The notes under the pieces: generated by a model | Told to the model about the DNA's origin: nothing | The model's input: only the letters and a program-made list of their open reading frames with translations | The model's database searches: none | Made by a program: the position numbers and the translations under genes | In this document: positions 27,476 to 33,465 of the stretch, piece after piece | How the letters are laid out: the number at the start of each line of letters is the position of its first letter | How positions within the stretch are numbered: position 1 is the stretch's first letter | From: a virus | Direction: 5' to 3' (one strand) | Length of the DNA stretch: 33,465 nt | IMG/VR virus record: IMGVR_UViG_3300015263_000958 | Span: 1-33,465 of that record

Positions 27476-30139
27476 TCAGAATGGGAGCCCGTCGCTGGTC
27501 TCGGTTGGTGGCCGCCCCGGCTCCGGGTTGGTCCAGTGGAGCCCGGGTCGCACCCTCACCCCGATGACCATACGCGTGCATCGCTTGCCCTTACGGGCCC
27601 GCGTGACGCCGCGGGGGAGCAGGGCGTTGGTCAGGCCCGCCTGCTGGCCCACAGCGGGCTTCCTGCGCTCGGAATCGCACCATTGCAGGTACGTGGCCCA
27701 GACCTCGGCCACGGTGGCCTCGTGCTCGGGGTCGAAGTCGAGGCAGGCGTCCGCGAAGTCGGCGAGCCAGTCGGACGCGTCGAGGTACTCGTCGGTTGCG
27801 TCGCGGACGCACGAGGGGGGCCGGAGCCCCGTCGAGTACCACTCCACCGCCCCCCGCACCGCCCAGGCCAGGATGCCTTCCGCCTCGCCGGCCAACTTGC
27901 GGTCGAGGTTCCCGTCAGGCTTGCGGGTGGCGTCGTAGTAGAACCGCACCCGGAGGCACCGCCGGCGGATCGCGGCGTCCACGTCGGGGGGCAGGGGCAG
28001 CTGGTTGCCGACGATCCACAGCTTGGCCGTGGGGAAGAACAGGTCGCGCTCCTGGTAGAGCTTACGGGCCCGCATGGTGTCCCCGCCCGTCAGTTCCTTG
28101 ATGAAGGCCACGTTCAGCTGCCCGTGCTGGGTTTCGTCGGCGAGGACGAAGCGGGCCCCCGGGAGGCTGGCCGCCAGGCGCTCGCGGTCCTGCTGGTTGC
28201 CCCGCCTCACCACGATCGCGGTCTCGGGTAGCTTCTCGAAGAAGCCCTCCATGATGCGCTGGATGGCGCGGACGAACGTGCCCTTGCCGTTGCCCCCCGA
28301 CCCGTGGAGGAAGAAGAACACCTGATCGCGGATCGAGCCCGTGAGGGTGTAGCCGGCCGCGCGCTGGAGGAAGCCCCGCAGGTCCGCGTCGCCGCGGGTC
28401 ACCTGCTCGAGGAACGCGTCCCACAGGGGGGCCTCGGCGGCGGGGTCGAACGCGATCCGCGTGCCGCGGGAAAGGAGTAGCTCGGGCGCCGCGGCCACGA
28501 GCACCCCCGACCGTAGGTCCACGATGCCGGTGGGGGTGGGCAGTAGGTGCTCGTGCTGGTCGAACTGCGTCGGCTTGCGCCAGAAGGCGCGCTCGTGCGT
28601 CATGGCCTTGATGACGCTCGTGATGCCGGTGGTGCTGCGGAGGCGCAGGATCCGCTTCGCCTGCTCTTGTTCGATCGCGGTGTCGACGTTCGCGCGGACG
28701 AAGTCTGCAATCGCCCGCCAGGCCCCATCCCCCCCCAGCCCCTCCCCTTCCCACAGTCCTGACGCCTGGTTGTAGGAGAGCCAGGTGTCCTGGGCCGGGA
28801 GGTAGGCGAGGCGGGAGGAGTCCCGCCCCGCAATGGCTTCCGCAACGCCGACGTCGGTGAGGTCTAGTGGGTCTTGCTGGGATCCACCGGAGTCGTGAGC
28901 ATGTCCGCGATCAGCGCGTCCGCTTTCCGCCACTCGATCACCAGCGTCGCAATGTCCTGCGCCAGTGTCCACGCTGTCTCCAGCGTCAGCGGCACCGCCA
29001 CCACCCGCACCAGTTCCTTCCCCTCCGCCGCTGCCGCATCCACCTTGGCCTGCTCCTCCGGTGTCTGTGGCTCCTTCGCTTCCTTGTTCGGGAGCACGAT
29101 CGAAATCCAGACGGTCCCCGGCATCACTTCTTTCGTCACCGGGTTCTGGAACCCCACCCCCAGGTAGGGGATCGAGGCCACGGCCGGCGCGCCCAGGCTC
29201 CCCACCTCCGCCTTCGCTGCCGGCGGATCGCCTAGCTGCAAGGAGCGTGGCGGCGGCTTGTTGCTCGGATCTTCTTTCTCGTCGCTCATCTTGACCTCCT
29301 GTGTCGTCGAGCGTTGGTAGCTCGGGTTTACGAGCGGCCGCTTCCTCGGCCGCGTCCATGATCCTGCGGATCTCCTTCTCCTCGACCCCAGCGCGGCGCG
29401 CGGCGGCGAGGATGACGTTCCTGACCTCGATCGGCTGGAGCGCGCCGGCGTAGGCGAACTGCATGAGCCGGTAGCACTCGGCGTTGAGCGTCGGCCGCCG
29501 CTTGCCGGGGCCGGCCTCTTGGATGCGCTTCTCGCAGTTCTCGAGCGCGTGCCTGACGTAGGCCGTGACGCGCTCCCCGACCGTGGCGCCCGCGTTGGGC
29601 TTGATCACGGGGGCGCGGCGCGGCGCGCTAGCCAGCGCCTCCTCGAGCCAGGTGGGGATGTTCGGCAGGGGGCGCTTCCAGGGCGGCGTCATCCACTGGT
29701 AGGTGCCCCCGGCCGGGTGCTCGCTCGGGGGCAGGACGACGTAGCCGCCGGTGGTCCGCACGTCCACGCCGGGGAGGCGCTTGACGCTATTCCTAATGTT
29801 GGAATTTGGATCCCACGCAAAGTAGGAATGCGCGCCGTTGGCGGTGCGCGCCATCGGGCCGGGGTTCGGTGCCCCGGGGCCCTCGTGCTCGTGGAGCAGC
29901 TTCGTCCACGAGTCCGCCCCCGCATCGCCGTCGAGGTCGACGACCAGCACCCCGGAGGGCTCGCCGCACGCTAGCGCAATGCCGAAGCCCTCCTCCCCCC
30001 ACCACCCCTCCAGCTGCTCCTGGTCGCGCGTAGCGTCCTTAACGCCGTGCGAGCAGGCGGGGATCTTCCCTAGCACCGGGAACACCCGCCAGCCGAGGCC
30101 GTTGGTGTAGTACTTGGCGGCCTTGAGGATTCTGTTCAT
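27476..30139 (-). CDS. Primase-polymerase / SF3 helicase fusion (D5-like)
   Basis: The 887-residue frame combines two modules. Residues about 1-175 are a PrimPol-type primase: GWRVFPVLGK, then the metal-binding VVDLD (Asp68, Asp70) and GAHSYF (His104), with a PriCT-like helical domain to about 280. Residues about 427-887 are a D5_N domain (VGVAEAIAGRDSS) plus an SF3 helicase with Walker A GSGGNGKGT (613-621), Walker B LADET (Asp668, Glu669) and sensor WIVGNQLP. It would initiate and unwind replication forks. Residues about 284-426 form a Gly/Asp/Ser-rich linker that is overprinted by a nested gene. Without it the protein would be about 745 residues, a normal length. Whether it is made as one chain or as two proteins is unresolved. 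Confidence 0.85.
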   Translation of the reverse strand: MNRILKAAKYYTNGLGWRVFPVLGKIPACSHGVKDATRDQEQLEGWWGEEGFGIALACGEPSGVLVVDLDGDAGADSWTKLLHEHEGPGAPNPGPMARTANGAHSYFAWDPNSNIRNSVKRLPGVDVRTTGGYVVLPPSEHPAGGTYQWMTPPWKRPLPNIPTWLEEALASAPRRAPVIKPNAGATVGERVTAYVRHALENCEKRIQEAGPGKRRPTLNAECYRLMQFAYAGALQPIEVRNVILAAARRAGVEEKEIRRIMDAAEEAAARKPELPTLDDTGGQDERRERRSEQQAAATLLAARRSAGSEGGGGEPGRAGRGLDPLPGGGVPEPGDERSDAGDRLDFDRAPEQGSEGATDTGGAGQGGCGSGGGEGTGAGGGGAADAGDSVDTGAGHCDAGDRVAESGRADRGHAHDSGGSQQDPLDLTDVGVAEAIAGRDSSRLAYLPAQDTWLSYNQASGLWEGEGLGGDGAWRAIADFVRANVDTAIEQEQAKRILRLRSTTGITSVIKAMTHERAFWRKPTQFDQHEHLLPTPTGIVDLRSGVLVAAAPELLLSRGTRIAFDPAAEAPLWDAFLEQVTRGDADLRGFLQRAAGYTLTGSIRDQVFFFLHGSGGNGKGTFVRAIQRIMEGFFEKLPETAIVVRRGNQQDRERLAASLPGARFVLADETQHGQLNVAFIKELTGGDTMRARKLYQERDLFFPTAKLWIVGNQLPLPPDVDAAIRRRCLRVRFYYDATRKPDGNLDRKLAGEAEGILAWAVRGAVEWYSTGLRPPSCVRDATDEYLDASDWLADFADACLDFDPEHEATVAEVWATYLQWCDSERRKPAVGQQAGLTNALLPRGVTRARKGKRCTRMVIGVRVRPGLHWTNPEPGRPPTETSDGLPF
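28864..29289 (-). CDS. Nested gene overprinted in the primase-helicase linker
   Basis: The 141-residue product is read in a different frame on the same strand, inside the primase-helicase frame. ATG 29289 has a perfect AGGAGG six bases upstream (AGGAGGTCAAG). By hand count about 120 of its 142 codons end in G or C, against roughly half for the long frame in the same interval, so this frame carries the coding constraint. The protein is ordinary in composition (IPYLGVGFQNPVTKEVMPGT, then VWISIVLPN and LETAWTLAQDIATLVIEW). No family is recognised. It ends at the point where the helicase D5_N domain begins, suggesting that a separate gene was inserted or arose here. Function unknown. Confidence 0.75.
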   Translation of the reverse strand: MSDEKEDPSNKPPPRSLQLGDPPAAKAEVGSLGAPAVASIPYLGVGFQNPVTKEVMPGTVWISIVLPNKEAKEPQTPEEQAKVDAAAAEGKELVRVVAVPLTLETAWTLAQDIATLVIEWRKADALIADMLTTPVDPSKTH

Positions 30140-30408
30140 TCAGTTCCCTTCAAGACGGTGATCGCTGCGTCGATCGTCGCGGCGGTGATCTTCTTCTCCT
30201 GGGCATCCTTGATCCCCTGCGCCGTTCGCCGCGCTGCGCCCTCGAGCCACCCGTGCTCGAGCAGCGAAAGCATCTCGCCGCGGTAGTGCCCGCGGTCGAC
30301 CTTCACGCGATGGGCGGGGTTCAGCGCGCACTGCAGCAGGTGCGCCGAGCCGTTCTGGAAGTCGAGCCGGCACGGGCCGGCGTGGACGTCGGCTACTTGT
30401 TCATCCAT
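30136..30408 (-). CDS. Small hypothetical protein upstream of the primase
   Basis: The 90-residue product contains CRLDFQNGSAHLLQCALNPAH (19-residue part shown shorter is SAHLLQCALNPA) and a helical C-terminus (IKDAQEKKITAATIDAAITV). It overlaps the previous gene by 16 bases and its stop overlaps the primase ATG (ATGA), so it is made together with the primase. No named family; the tight coupling suggests a replication accessory role, which is inferred. Confidence 0.68.
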   Translation of the reverse strand: MDEQVADVHAGPCRLDFQNGSAHLLQCALNPAHRVKVDRGHYRGEMLSLLEHGWLEGAARRTAQGIKDAQEKKITAATIDAAITVLKGTE

Positions 30409-30662
30409 CGTGAATGCTCCAGCACCATTGCGTGGGAGACCTCCTCTAGGAATACCCCCTCGTCTGGGTGCCTCCAGACGTGGCTGCTCAGTAAGTCATA
30501 CAGGTCTCGCGCCACGGCCCCGACGTTTCCCGCATCCGTCCATGTAATGGTATTCGCCAGGAGCGCCGACACCGCAGCCGCCTCTCGCAGGGAAAGGCGG
30601 ATCGTCACTTCTTGTTCCGGTGGCGGCGGCGGTGGTGGTACCTCTTGCACTATGACCTTCAT
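30393..30662 (-). CDS. Small hypothetical protein
   Basis: The 89-residue product begins MKVIVQEVPPPPPPPEQEV, then VTIRLSLREAAAVSALLANT, a beta-strand followed by a helix, and a C-terminal helical part. AAGGAGGGACAACTG precedes ATG 30662, which overlaps the upstream stop (TGATG). Families with such a strand-helix core around 85 residues are frequent in phage replication operons, with unknown function. No zinc site or membrane segment. Confidence 0.68.
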   Translation of the reverse strand: MKVIVQEVPPPPPPPEQEVTIRLSLREAAAVSALLANTITWTDAGNVGAVARDLYDLLSSHVWRHPDEGVFLEEVSHAMVLEHSRWMNK

Positions 30663-30853
30663 CAGTTGTCCCTCCTTGGCAGAAAGTCCCGCACGTAGTG
30701 CAGCCCGACCGCGAGCGCGAAGCCGGCGTCGAGCCATTCGTGATGCAGCGCGCCCTCGACTGCGACTGCGCCGAGGATCAGCATTGCAAAGATCGTGATG
30801 GCCCCTGGGGCGCAGCGGCGCAGCGGCGCTTCTGGTAAGTCACTGTGCTCCAC
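30662..30853 (-). CDS. Small membrane protein
   Basis: The 63-residue product starts at GTG 30853 with AGGGGGACGCA upstream; the frame is open earlier but the rest is a different reading context. It has a hydrophobic segment AITIFAMLILGAVAVEGAL and a second apolar stretch AGFALAVGLHYV, giving one or two transmembrane helices, and a charged C-terminus (RDFLPRRDN). It could be a membrane-associated replication or host-takeover factor. Its stop overlaps the next gene's start as TGATG. Confidence 0.55.
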   Translation of the reverse strand: MEHSDLPEAPLRRCAPGAITIFAMLILGAVAVEGALHHEWLDAGFALAVGLHYVRDFLPRRDN

Positions 30854-30926
30854 TGCGTCCCCCTGTTCGTGGGGTGCGCGGCGACAAGGGCCGGAGCCGA
30901 GGCGGCCGCGCAACCTCACCCCCACG

Positions 30927-31118
30927 TCAGTCGATCCCCAACTCCCGGTCGTCGACCGGGCGCTGTCCCTTCTCGCGGTAGGCGCCGCACCAGTCCCCCT
31001 CCTCGACGATCGGCCACACAGTCTCGCGATCCGGCATAACCACCGGGGGCTTCGCGCGGCAGACGCCTCGCTCGAACGCACACGGCGAGAAGTAACGACA
31101 CGTTTTGCATTGGTTCAT
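30927..31118 (-). CDS. Cys-rich small protein, phage CxxC family
   Basis: The 63-residue product begins MNQCKTCRYFSPCAFERG and ends EGDWCGAYREKGQ. The order CxxC, C, C (VCRAKPP), WP and DWCGAY is a pattern I know from a widespread family of small phage and bacterial proteins with unknown function. The Cys ligands probably bind zinc. GGAGAACCAG precedes ATG 31118; the frame is open further but without a good start. A 73-base gap follows before the next gene. Confidence 0.72.
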   Translation of the reverse strand: MNQCKTCRYFSPCAFERGVCRAKPPVVMPDRETVWPIVEEGDWCGAYREKGQRPVDDRELGID

Positions 31119-31137
31119 CTGGTTCTCCTCGGTGTTG

Positions 31138-31335
31138 TTAGTTCCAGCGCACTCTCCGCTCGTTCGTGTTGCCCTTGTCGAAGCCGGCGCCCTTGAAGAT
31201 CCCGACCGCCGCCGTGGGGCGACGCCATGCGATGAAGCCGCAGCCCGGCGCCCCGCACGCGGCGGTCTTTTGCGGGCGTTTTTCGATTTTCTCGGTGCGG
31301 TGGCCGGCGTCACACTCGTACTCGTAAATCGGCAT
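31138..31335 (-). CDS. FmdB-type zinc-ribbon protein
   Basis: The 65-residue protein opens with MPIYEYECDAGHRTEKIEKR and continues ACGAPGCGFIAWRRP, matching the FmdB-like regulatory-protein family (short CxxC-type zinc ribbon), of which the MPIYEYEC start is characteristic. The usual first CxxC is reduced here to a single Cys followed by GH, which is worth noting. ATG 31335 has AGGAGGAACCCC upstream. It is the first gene of the leftward operon, close to the promoter at 31357-31386. Regulatory role is possible but unproven. Confidence 0.8.
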   Translation of the reverse strand: MPIYEYECDAGHRTEKIEKRPQKTAACGAPGCGFIAWRRPTAAVGIFKGAGFDKGNTNERRVRWN

Positions 31336-31356
31336 GGGGTTCCTCCTGACACCCTC

Positions 31357-31386
31357 ACCTTAGCTCTCGGCTTAGGGCGCGGTCAA
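31357..31386 (-). promoter_or_regulatory. Leftward promoter of the replication operon
   Basis: On the minus strand TTGACC (31386-31381), an 18-base spacer and TAAGGT (31362-31357) closely match the other promoters here. The transcript would start near 31350 and reach the ATG at 31335 after a short leader holding AGGAGG. It would drive all leftward genes to 25563. Confidence 0.65.
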
Positions 31387-31400
31387 GGCCCTTTAGGGTC

Positions 31401-31430
31401 TTGCGAGACCCACACCAAACCCGCTAACCT
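31401..31430 (+). promoter_or_regulatory. Rightward promoter, possibly leaderless
   Basis: TTGCGA at 31401-31406, 18 bases, and TAACCT at 31425-31430. The context CCCGCTAACCTGGGTTA resembles CCCGCTAGGGTGGGGTTA at the next promoter. The GTG at 31438 lies 7 bases after the minus-10, so the mRNA may be leaderless. The minus-35 is weaker than at the other sites. Confidence 0.45.
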
Positions 31431-31437
31431 GGGTTAG

Positions 31438-31833
31438 GTGAGACTCGACTTTCCAAAGCGGCTCGACGCGCGTGTGATCGTCCGCGACCTGGAGCGGGCG
31501 TTCGACGAGGAGAACGAGGCGAAGCTGGCGATGGCGTACCTCCGTCTCTCCGAGTTCTATCGCTTGCCGTTTCCGCCGGCTGTGGTGCTCGTCGAGCGCA
31601 TCCACTCGAAGCCCATGTGGGCGGGAGCCACGTCGGAGAAGGGCCGCATCGAACTCATTCGCCCTGATCGCTGGAAGCGCAACCGCAAGCACAACTCCCG
31701 CGAGCGTTGGGTCGAGGTCGCGCTACACGAGTTCGCGCACTACCTGCTCCACTCACACCCGGAGCCGCGCGCCGACTGGTTCGCGGGCGAAATCCTGCAC
31801 CGCGCGAACCGTCGTGCAGCTAAGGGAGATTAG
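31438..31833 (+). CDS. ImmA/IrrE-like zinc metallopeptidase
   Basis: The 131-residue protein has HEFAHYLLH with the zinc motif HEFAH at residues 97-101 and an ADWFAGEIL element after it, the arrangement of the ImmA/IrrE family (third ligand Glu). Members cleave or bind regulators such as phage repressors. The N-terminal half (LARLSEFYRLP-type helices) is normal for the family. The GTG start has no Shine-Dalgarno and lies 7 bases from the promoter, suggesting leaderless translation. No partner repressor gene is visible. It could act on a host or prophage regulator; this is inferred. Confidence 0.8.
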   Translation: MRLDFPKRLDARVIVRDLERAFDEENEAKLAMAYLRLSEFYRLPFPPAVVLVERIHSKPMWAGATSEKGRIELIRPDRWKRNRKHNSRERWVEVALHEFAHYLLHSHPEPRADWFAGEILHRANRRAAKGD

Positions 31834-31836
31834 GTG

Positions 31837-31866
31837 TTGACTTCGCCGTTGCGCGCCCGCTAGGGT
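31837..31866 (+). promoter_or_regulatory. Rightward promoter of the SSB-like gene
   Basis: TTGACT at 31837-31842, 18 bases and TAGGGT at 31861-31866: the best match among the promoters here. It begins just after the ImmA-like stop. A transcript from about 31873 reaches the ATG at 31904 with AAGGAG as Shine-Dalgarno. Confidence 0.65.
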
Positions 31867-31903
31867 GGGGTTAAAGGCAGTTAACCGCGAGTAAGGAGAA
31901 CCC

Positions 31904-32392
31904 ATGAGAATCAAGCCCCGCGAATACGAGAACGCCCCGGAGGGCCCGTGCCGTGCGGTCTGCGTCGACTCGGTGGACCTCGGCTTCGTCGACGGGACGT
32001 ACGGGAAGAAGGAGAAGGTGAAACTCGTGTTCGAGACCGAGCACGAGAGTGAGAAGACGCCCGGCCGGCGCCTCACCGTCAGCGCACGTTTCACCGCCTC
32101 GATCCACCCGAAGTCGTCCCTTTCGAAGTTCGTGAAGTCGTGGACGGGTAGGGCCCCGTCGTCCGACGCGGAGTTCGACACCGAGAAACTCGTCGGCATC
32201 CCCGCGCAGCTGATGCTCGAACACAACGAGTACCAGGGCAAGACGTTCGTGAACATCACCGCGATCGGCAAGGCCGGCAAGGATCCGCTCAAGCCGAGCG
32301 GCGACTACGTCCGCGCCGCGGAGCGCGAGGGCGGCGCCGGCAAAGAGGAGGACGGGGGCTCGCCCCCGGATGGCGACGACATCCCCTTCTAG
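31904..32392 (+). CDS. Single-stranded DNA-binding-like protein
   Basis: The 162-residue product has an OB-fold-like beta pattern (VKLVFETEHESEKTPGRRLT, VSARFTASIHPKSSLSKFVK and LMLEHNEYQGKTFVNITAIG). The C-terminal tail is acidic and ends in DGDDIPF, the same type of tip that bacterial SSB uses to recruit partners. I therefore take it as a phage SSB or replication accessory protein. The length is normal. Its own promoter lies upstream, consistent with high-level early or middle expression. The nuclease encoded downstream could act with it in recombination. Confidence 0.72.
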   Translation: MRIKPREYENAPEGPCRAVCVDSVDLGFVDGTYGKKEKVKLVFETEHESEKTPGRRLTVSARFTASIHPKSSLSKFVKSWTGRAPSSDAEFDTEKLVGIPAQLMLEHNEYQGKTFVNITAIGKAGKDPLKPSGDYVRAAEREGGAGKEEDGGSPPDGDDIPF

Positions 32393-32446
32393 CCCTACCA
32401 GTGGGTGTGCGGCGAGGGCCAGTTAGGGTAGGCCGCACAAGCGGGG

Positions 32447-32482
32447 ATGATGGTGGGCGCTCCCCAGAAACCTCGAGACTGA
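32447..32482 (+). CDS. Possible 11-residue leader peptide
   Basis: ATG 32447 with GCGGGG before it opens MMVGAPQKPRD, ending at TGA 32480-32482, two bases before the lipoprotein ATG. The lipoprotein gene has no good Shine-Dalgarno of its own, so translation of this leader could deliver ribosomes to it. TAGGGT at 32424-32429 may be a minus-10 upstream. Confidence 0.3.
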   Translation: MMVGAPQKPRD

Positions 32483-32484
32483 CA

Positions 32485-32802
32485 ATGCGACTGACACTGA
32501 CACTGACAATGGCACTGGCACTGATGGGCTGCGCGACGAACACCGCGCTGCTGGCTACGTGTCAGCGCGCGGCGCAGCTGAACGACGACACCGACCGCGC
32601 GGCAGACGAGATTGCCGACCTCTTCCTGGCGCCCGTAGGCGAGACGCCAGAGGAGCGGGACGCGCGCCTCGACAGGACCGAGACGCTGATGCGTTCGGGC
32701 TGGGATCTCGAGGAAGAGGCGAGCCGCGCCACGTCCGAGTGCCTGGGCATTCCGCACCGCCCCCGCCACGTCGCCGGGGAGAAGCCGGGGTACACGCTGT
32801 GA
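32485..32802 (+). CDS. Phage lipoprotein
   Basis: The 105-residue product starts at ATG 32485 with MRLTLTLTMALALMGCATNT, a signal with lipobox LMGC (Cys16). The mature part is helical (ADEIADLFLAP, then RLDRTETLMRSGWDLEEEA) with a single further Cys pair. No named family. The signal-coding DNA is built of tandem ACTGAC hexamers, encoding Leu-Thr repeats. No strong Shine-Dalgarno is seen. Its stop overlaps the next gene's GTG. An early lipoprotein could act in superinfection exclusion or cell-surface change; this is inference. Confidence 0.7.
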   Translation: MRLTLTLTMALALMGCATNTALLATCQRAAQLNDDTDRAADEIADLFLAPVGETPEERDARLDRTETLMRSGWDLEEEASRATSECLGIPHRPRHVAGEKPGYTL

Positions 32803-32945
32803 CGGAGGCGAAGACCAACCGCCAGCTGGCGAACGAACTCCGCTGCACGCCGCGCAACGTCTCCAAGAGCCGCCGCCGCGGCTACATCTTCGTCGACGGC
32901 GAGAAGGTGCAGTACCGCGCGCCGGCACCCAGGAGGGGTAAGTAG
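32799..32945 (+). CDS. Small HTH-like basic protein
   Basis: The 48-residue product begins VTEAKTNRQLANELRCTPRN, followed by VSKSRRRGYIFVDGEK, which looks like the helix-turn-helix of a small DNA-binding protein with a basic recognition helix. GTG 32799 overlaps the lipoprotein stop (GTGA). Its stop TAG overlaps the next GTG. A short protein with only this motif might be an excisionase-like or transcription regulator. No dimerisation domain is visible, so the call is tentative. Confidence 0.55.
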   Translation: MTEAKTNRQLANELRCTPRNVSKSRRRGYIFVDGEKVQYRAPAPRRGK

Positions 32946-33465
32946 TGGCGACCCAACGCTGGGCCAAGCAGTCTACGCGCACCAAGCAGCACGTCATCTA
33001 CAAGTGCCGCTGCCACGGCCGGCGGATGCCGGGCGGGTCGACGGTGGCCGGCGTGTTCTCGCCCTACGGCTCGAGCGACTTCCTGATGCGGTGGGCGATC
33101 AAGGAGCACGACGAGGGCCGCGACCCGTTTGCCGTGCGTGATCAGGCCGGCGCGTTCGGCTCCTGCATCCATAAGCATTGGGAGTGCAGCGTCACCGGCG
33201 AACCGTTCCCGGTGCGCGACTACCCGCCCGCGTACGTGGAAATCGCCGAGCGGTCGACCGCGAAGCTGCACGAGTACAAGCAACGCAATAAGCTGCACGT
33301 CAAGCACACCGAGTTGGTGGTGCTCAGTGACGAGCACCATTTCGGCGGCACCATCGACCTCATCTGGGAGCACGAGAGCGGGGAACTCGTCTTGAGCGAC
33401 CTCAAGGGCTCCGCGCGCGTGAGCGTCAATCACCTGATCCAGGTGTTCGGCGGCTACCGCATCGC
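32945..33465 (+). CDS. RecB/Cas4-like PD-(D/E)XK nuclease (C-terminus beyond the window)
   Basis: The visible 173 residues include FGSCIHKHWE near residue 75 (motif with His, as in RecB-like nucleases), GGTIDLIWE with Asp138, LVLSDLKGSARV with Asp152-x-Lys154, and HLIQVFGGYR (QhxxY-like), in the order of the PD-(D/E)XK fold. Such phage proteins act as exonucleases in replication or recombination. Cys21 and Cys23 (YKCRCHG) lie near the N-terminus. GTG 32945 overlaps the previous stop as TAGTG and has AGGAGGGG upstream. Its place after the SSB-like gene suggests a recombination pair. Confidence 0.78.
   Translation, partial: MATQRWAKQSTRTKQHVIYKCRCHGRRMPGGSTVAGVFSPYGSSDFLMRWAIKEHDEGRDPFAVRDQAGAFGSCIHKHWECSVTGEPFPVRDYPPAYVEIAERSTAKLHEYKQRNKLHVKHTELVVLSDEHHFGGTIDLIWEHESGELVLSDLKGSARVSVNHLIQVFGGYRI

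Noticed and set aside
27291-27581. A minus-strand frame across the iteron region with aromatic/basic residues
   Set aside because: It lacks a convincing start, overlaps the helicase end and its sequence is set by the inverted repeats and A/T tracts.

Overview
The window is a fragment of a GC-rich tailed-phage genome (Caudoviricetes) of podovirus type. The markers are a large terminase with intact ATPase and nuclease motifs, a P22-like portal, an N4-gp56-type major capsid protein with a scaffold, a beta-propeller tail protein of nozzle type, and a very large virion protein that runs off the left edge. Five proteins carry Sec or lipoprotein signals, and there is a muralytic transglycosylase, so a high-GC Gram-negative host is the best guess. 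No integrase, CI-type repressor, tRNA or CRISPR array is visible. The phage looks lytic as far as this fragment shows.

Layout. Positions 1-19946 (minus strand) hold the late operon. Reading from right to left it encodes a small-terminase candidate, a lipoprotein, a 31-residue membrane peptide, the large terminase, portal, scaffold, major capsid protein, decoration candidate, connector-region proteins, a lysis/export block (transglycosylase, two exported proteins, XhlA-like holin candidate, exported fibre-like protein), tail adaptor, nozzle, further virion proteins, two coiled-coil virion proteins and a polyvalent-type protein with an HExxH site. Most junctions are ATGA/GTGA overlaps or stops lying inside the next Shine-Dalgarno.

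Positions 19947-20068 are a divergent control region. Positions 20069-25566 (plus) are an early operon of small genes built around a Cys-rich protein and a PP-loop (PAPS-reductase-like) ATPase, with a zincin and several zinc-ribbon proteins. It contains one structured non-coding stretch, 20384-20929. Positions 25563-31335 (minus) are a second leftward operon of small zinc-ribbon proteins plus an 887-residue primase-helicase. A complete 141-residue gene is nested in another frame inside the linker of that ORF. An inverted-repeat/iteron region lies just downstream of the helicase (27316-27445) and is a candidate replication origin. Positions 31438-33465 (plus) hold an ImmA/IrrE-like zincin, an SSB-like protein, a lipoprotein, a small HTH-like protein and the start of a RecB/Cas4-like nuclease.

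Four sites share a promoter architecture, TTGAC-like, 18 bp, TA(A/G)GGT-like. They sit upstream of the rightward early genes, of the leftward replication operon, and of the two rightward recombination/SSB genes. The most unusual items are the overprinted gene in the primase-helicase linker, the iteron inverted repeat, the PP-loop/Cys-rich gene pair, and the number of exported or lipid-anchored proteins. All functional names come from motif recognition by eye; no database search was possible.
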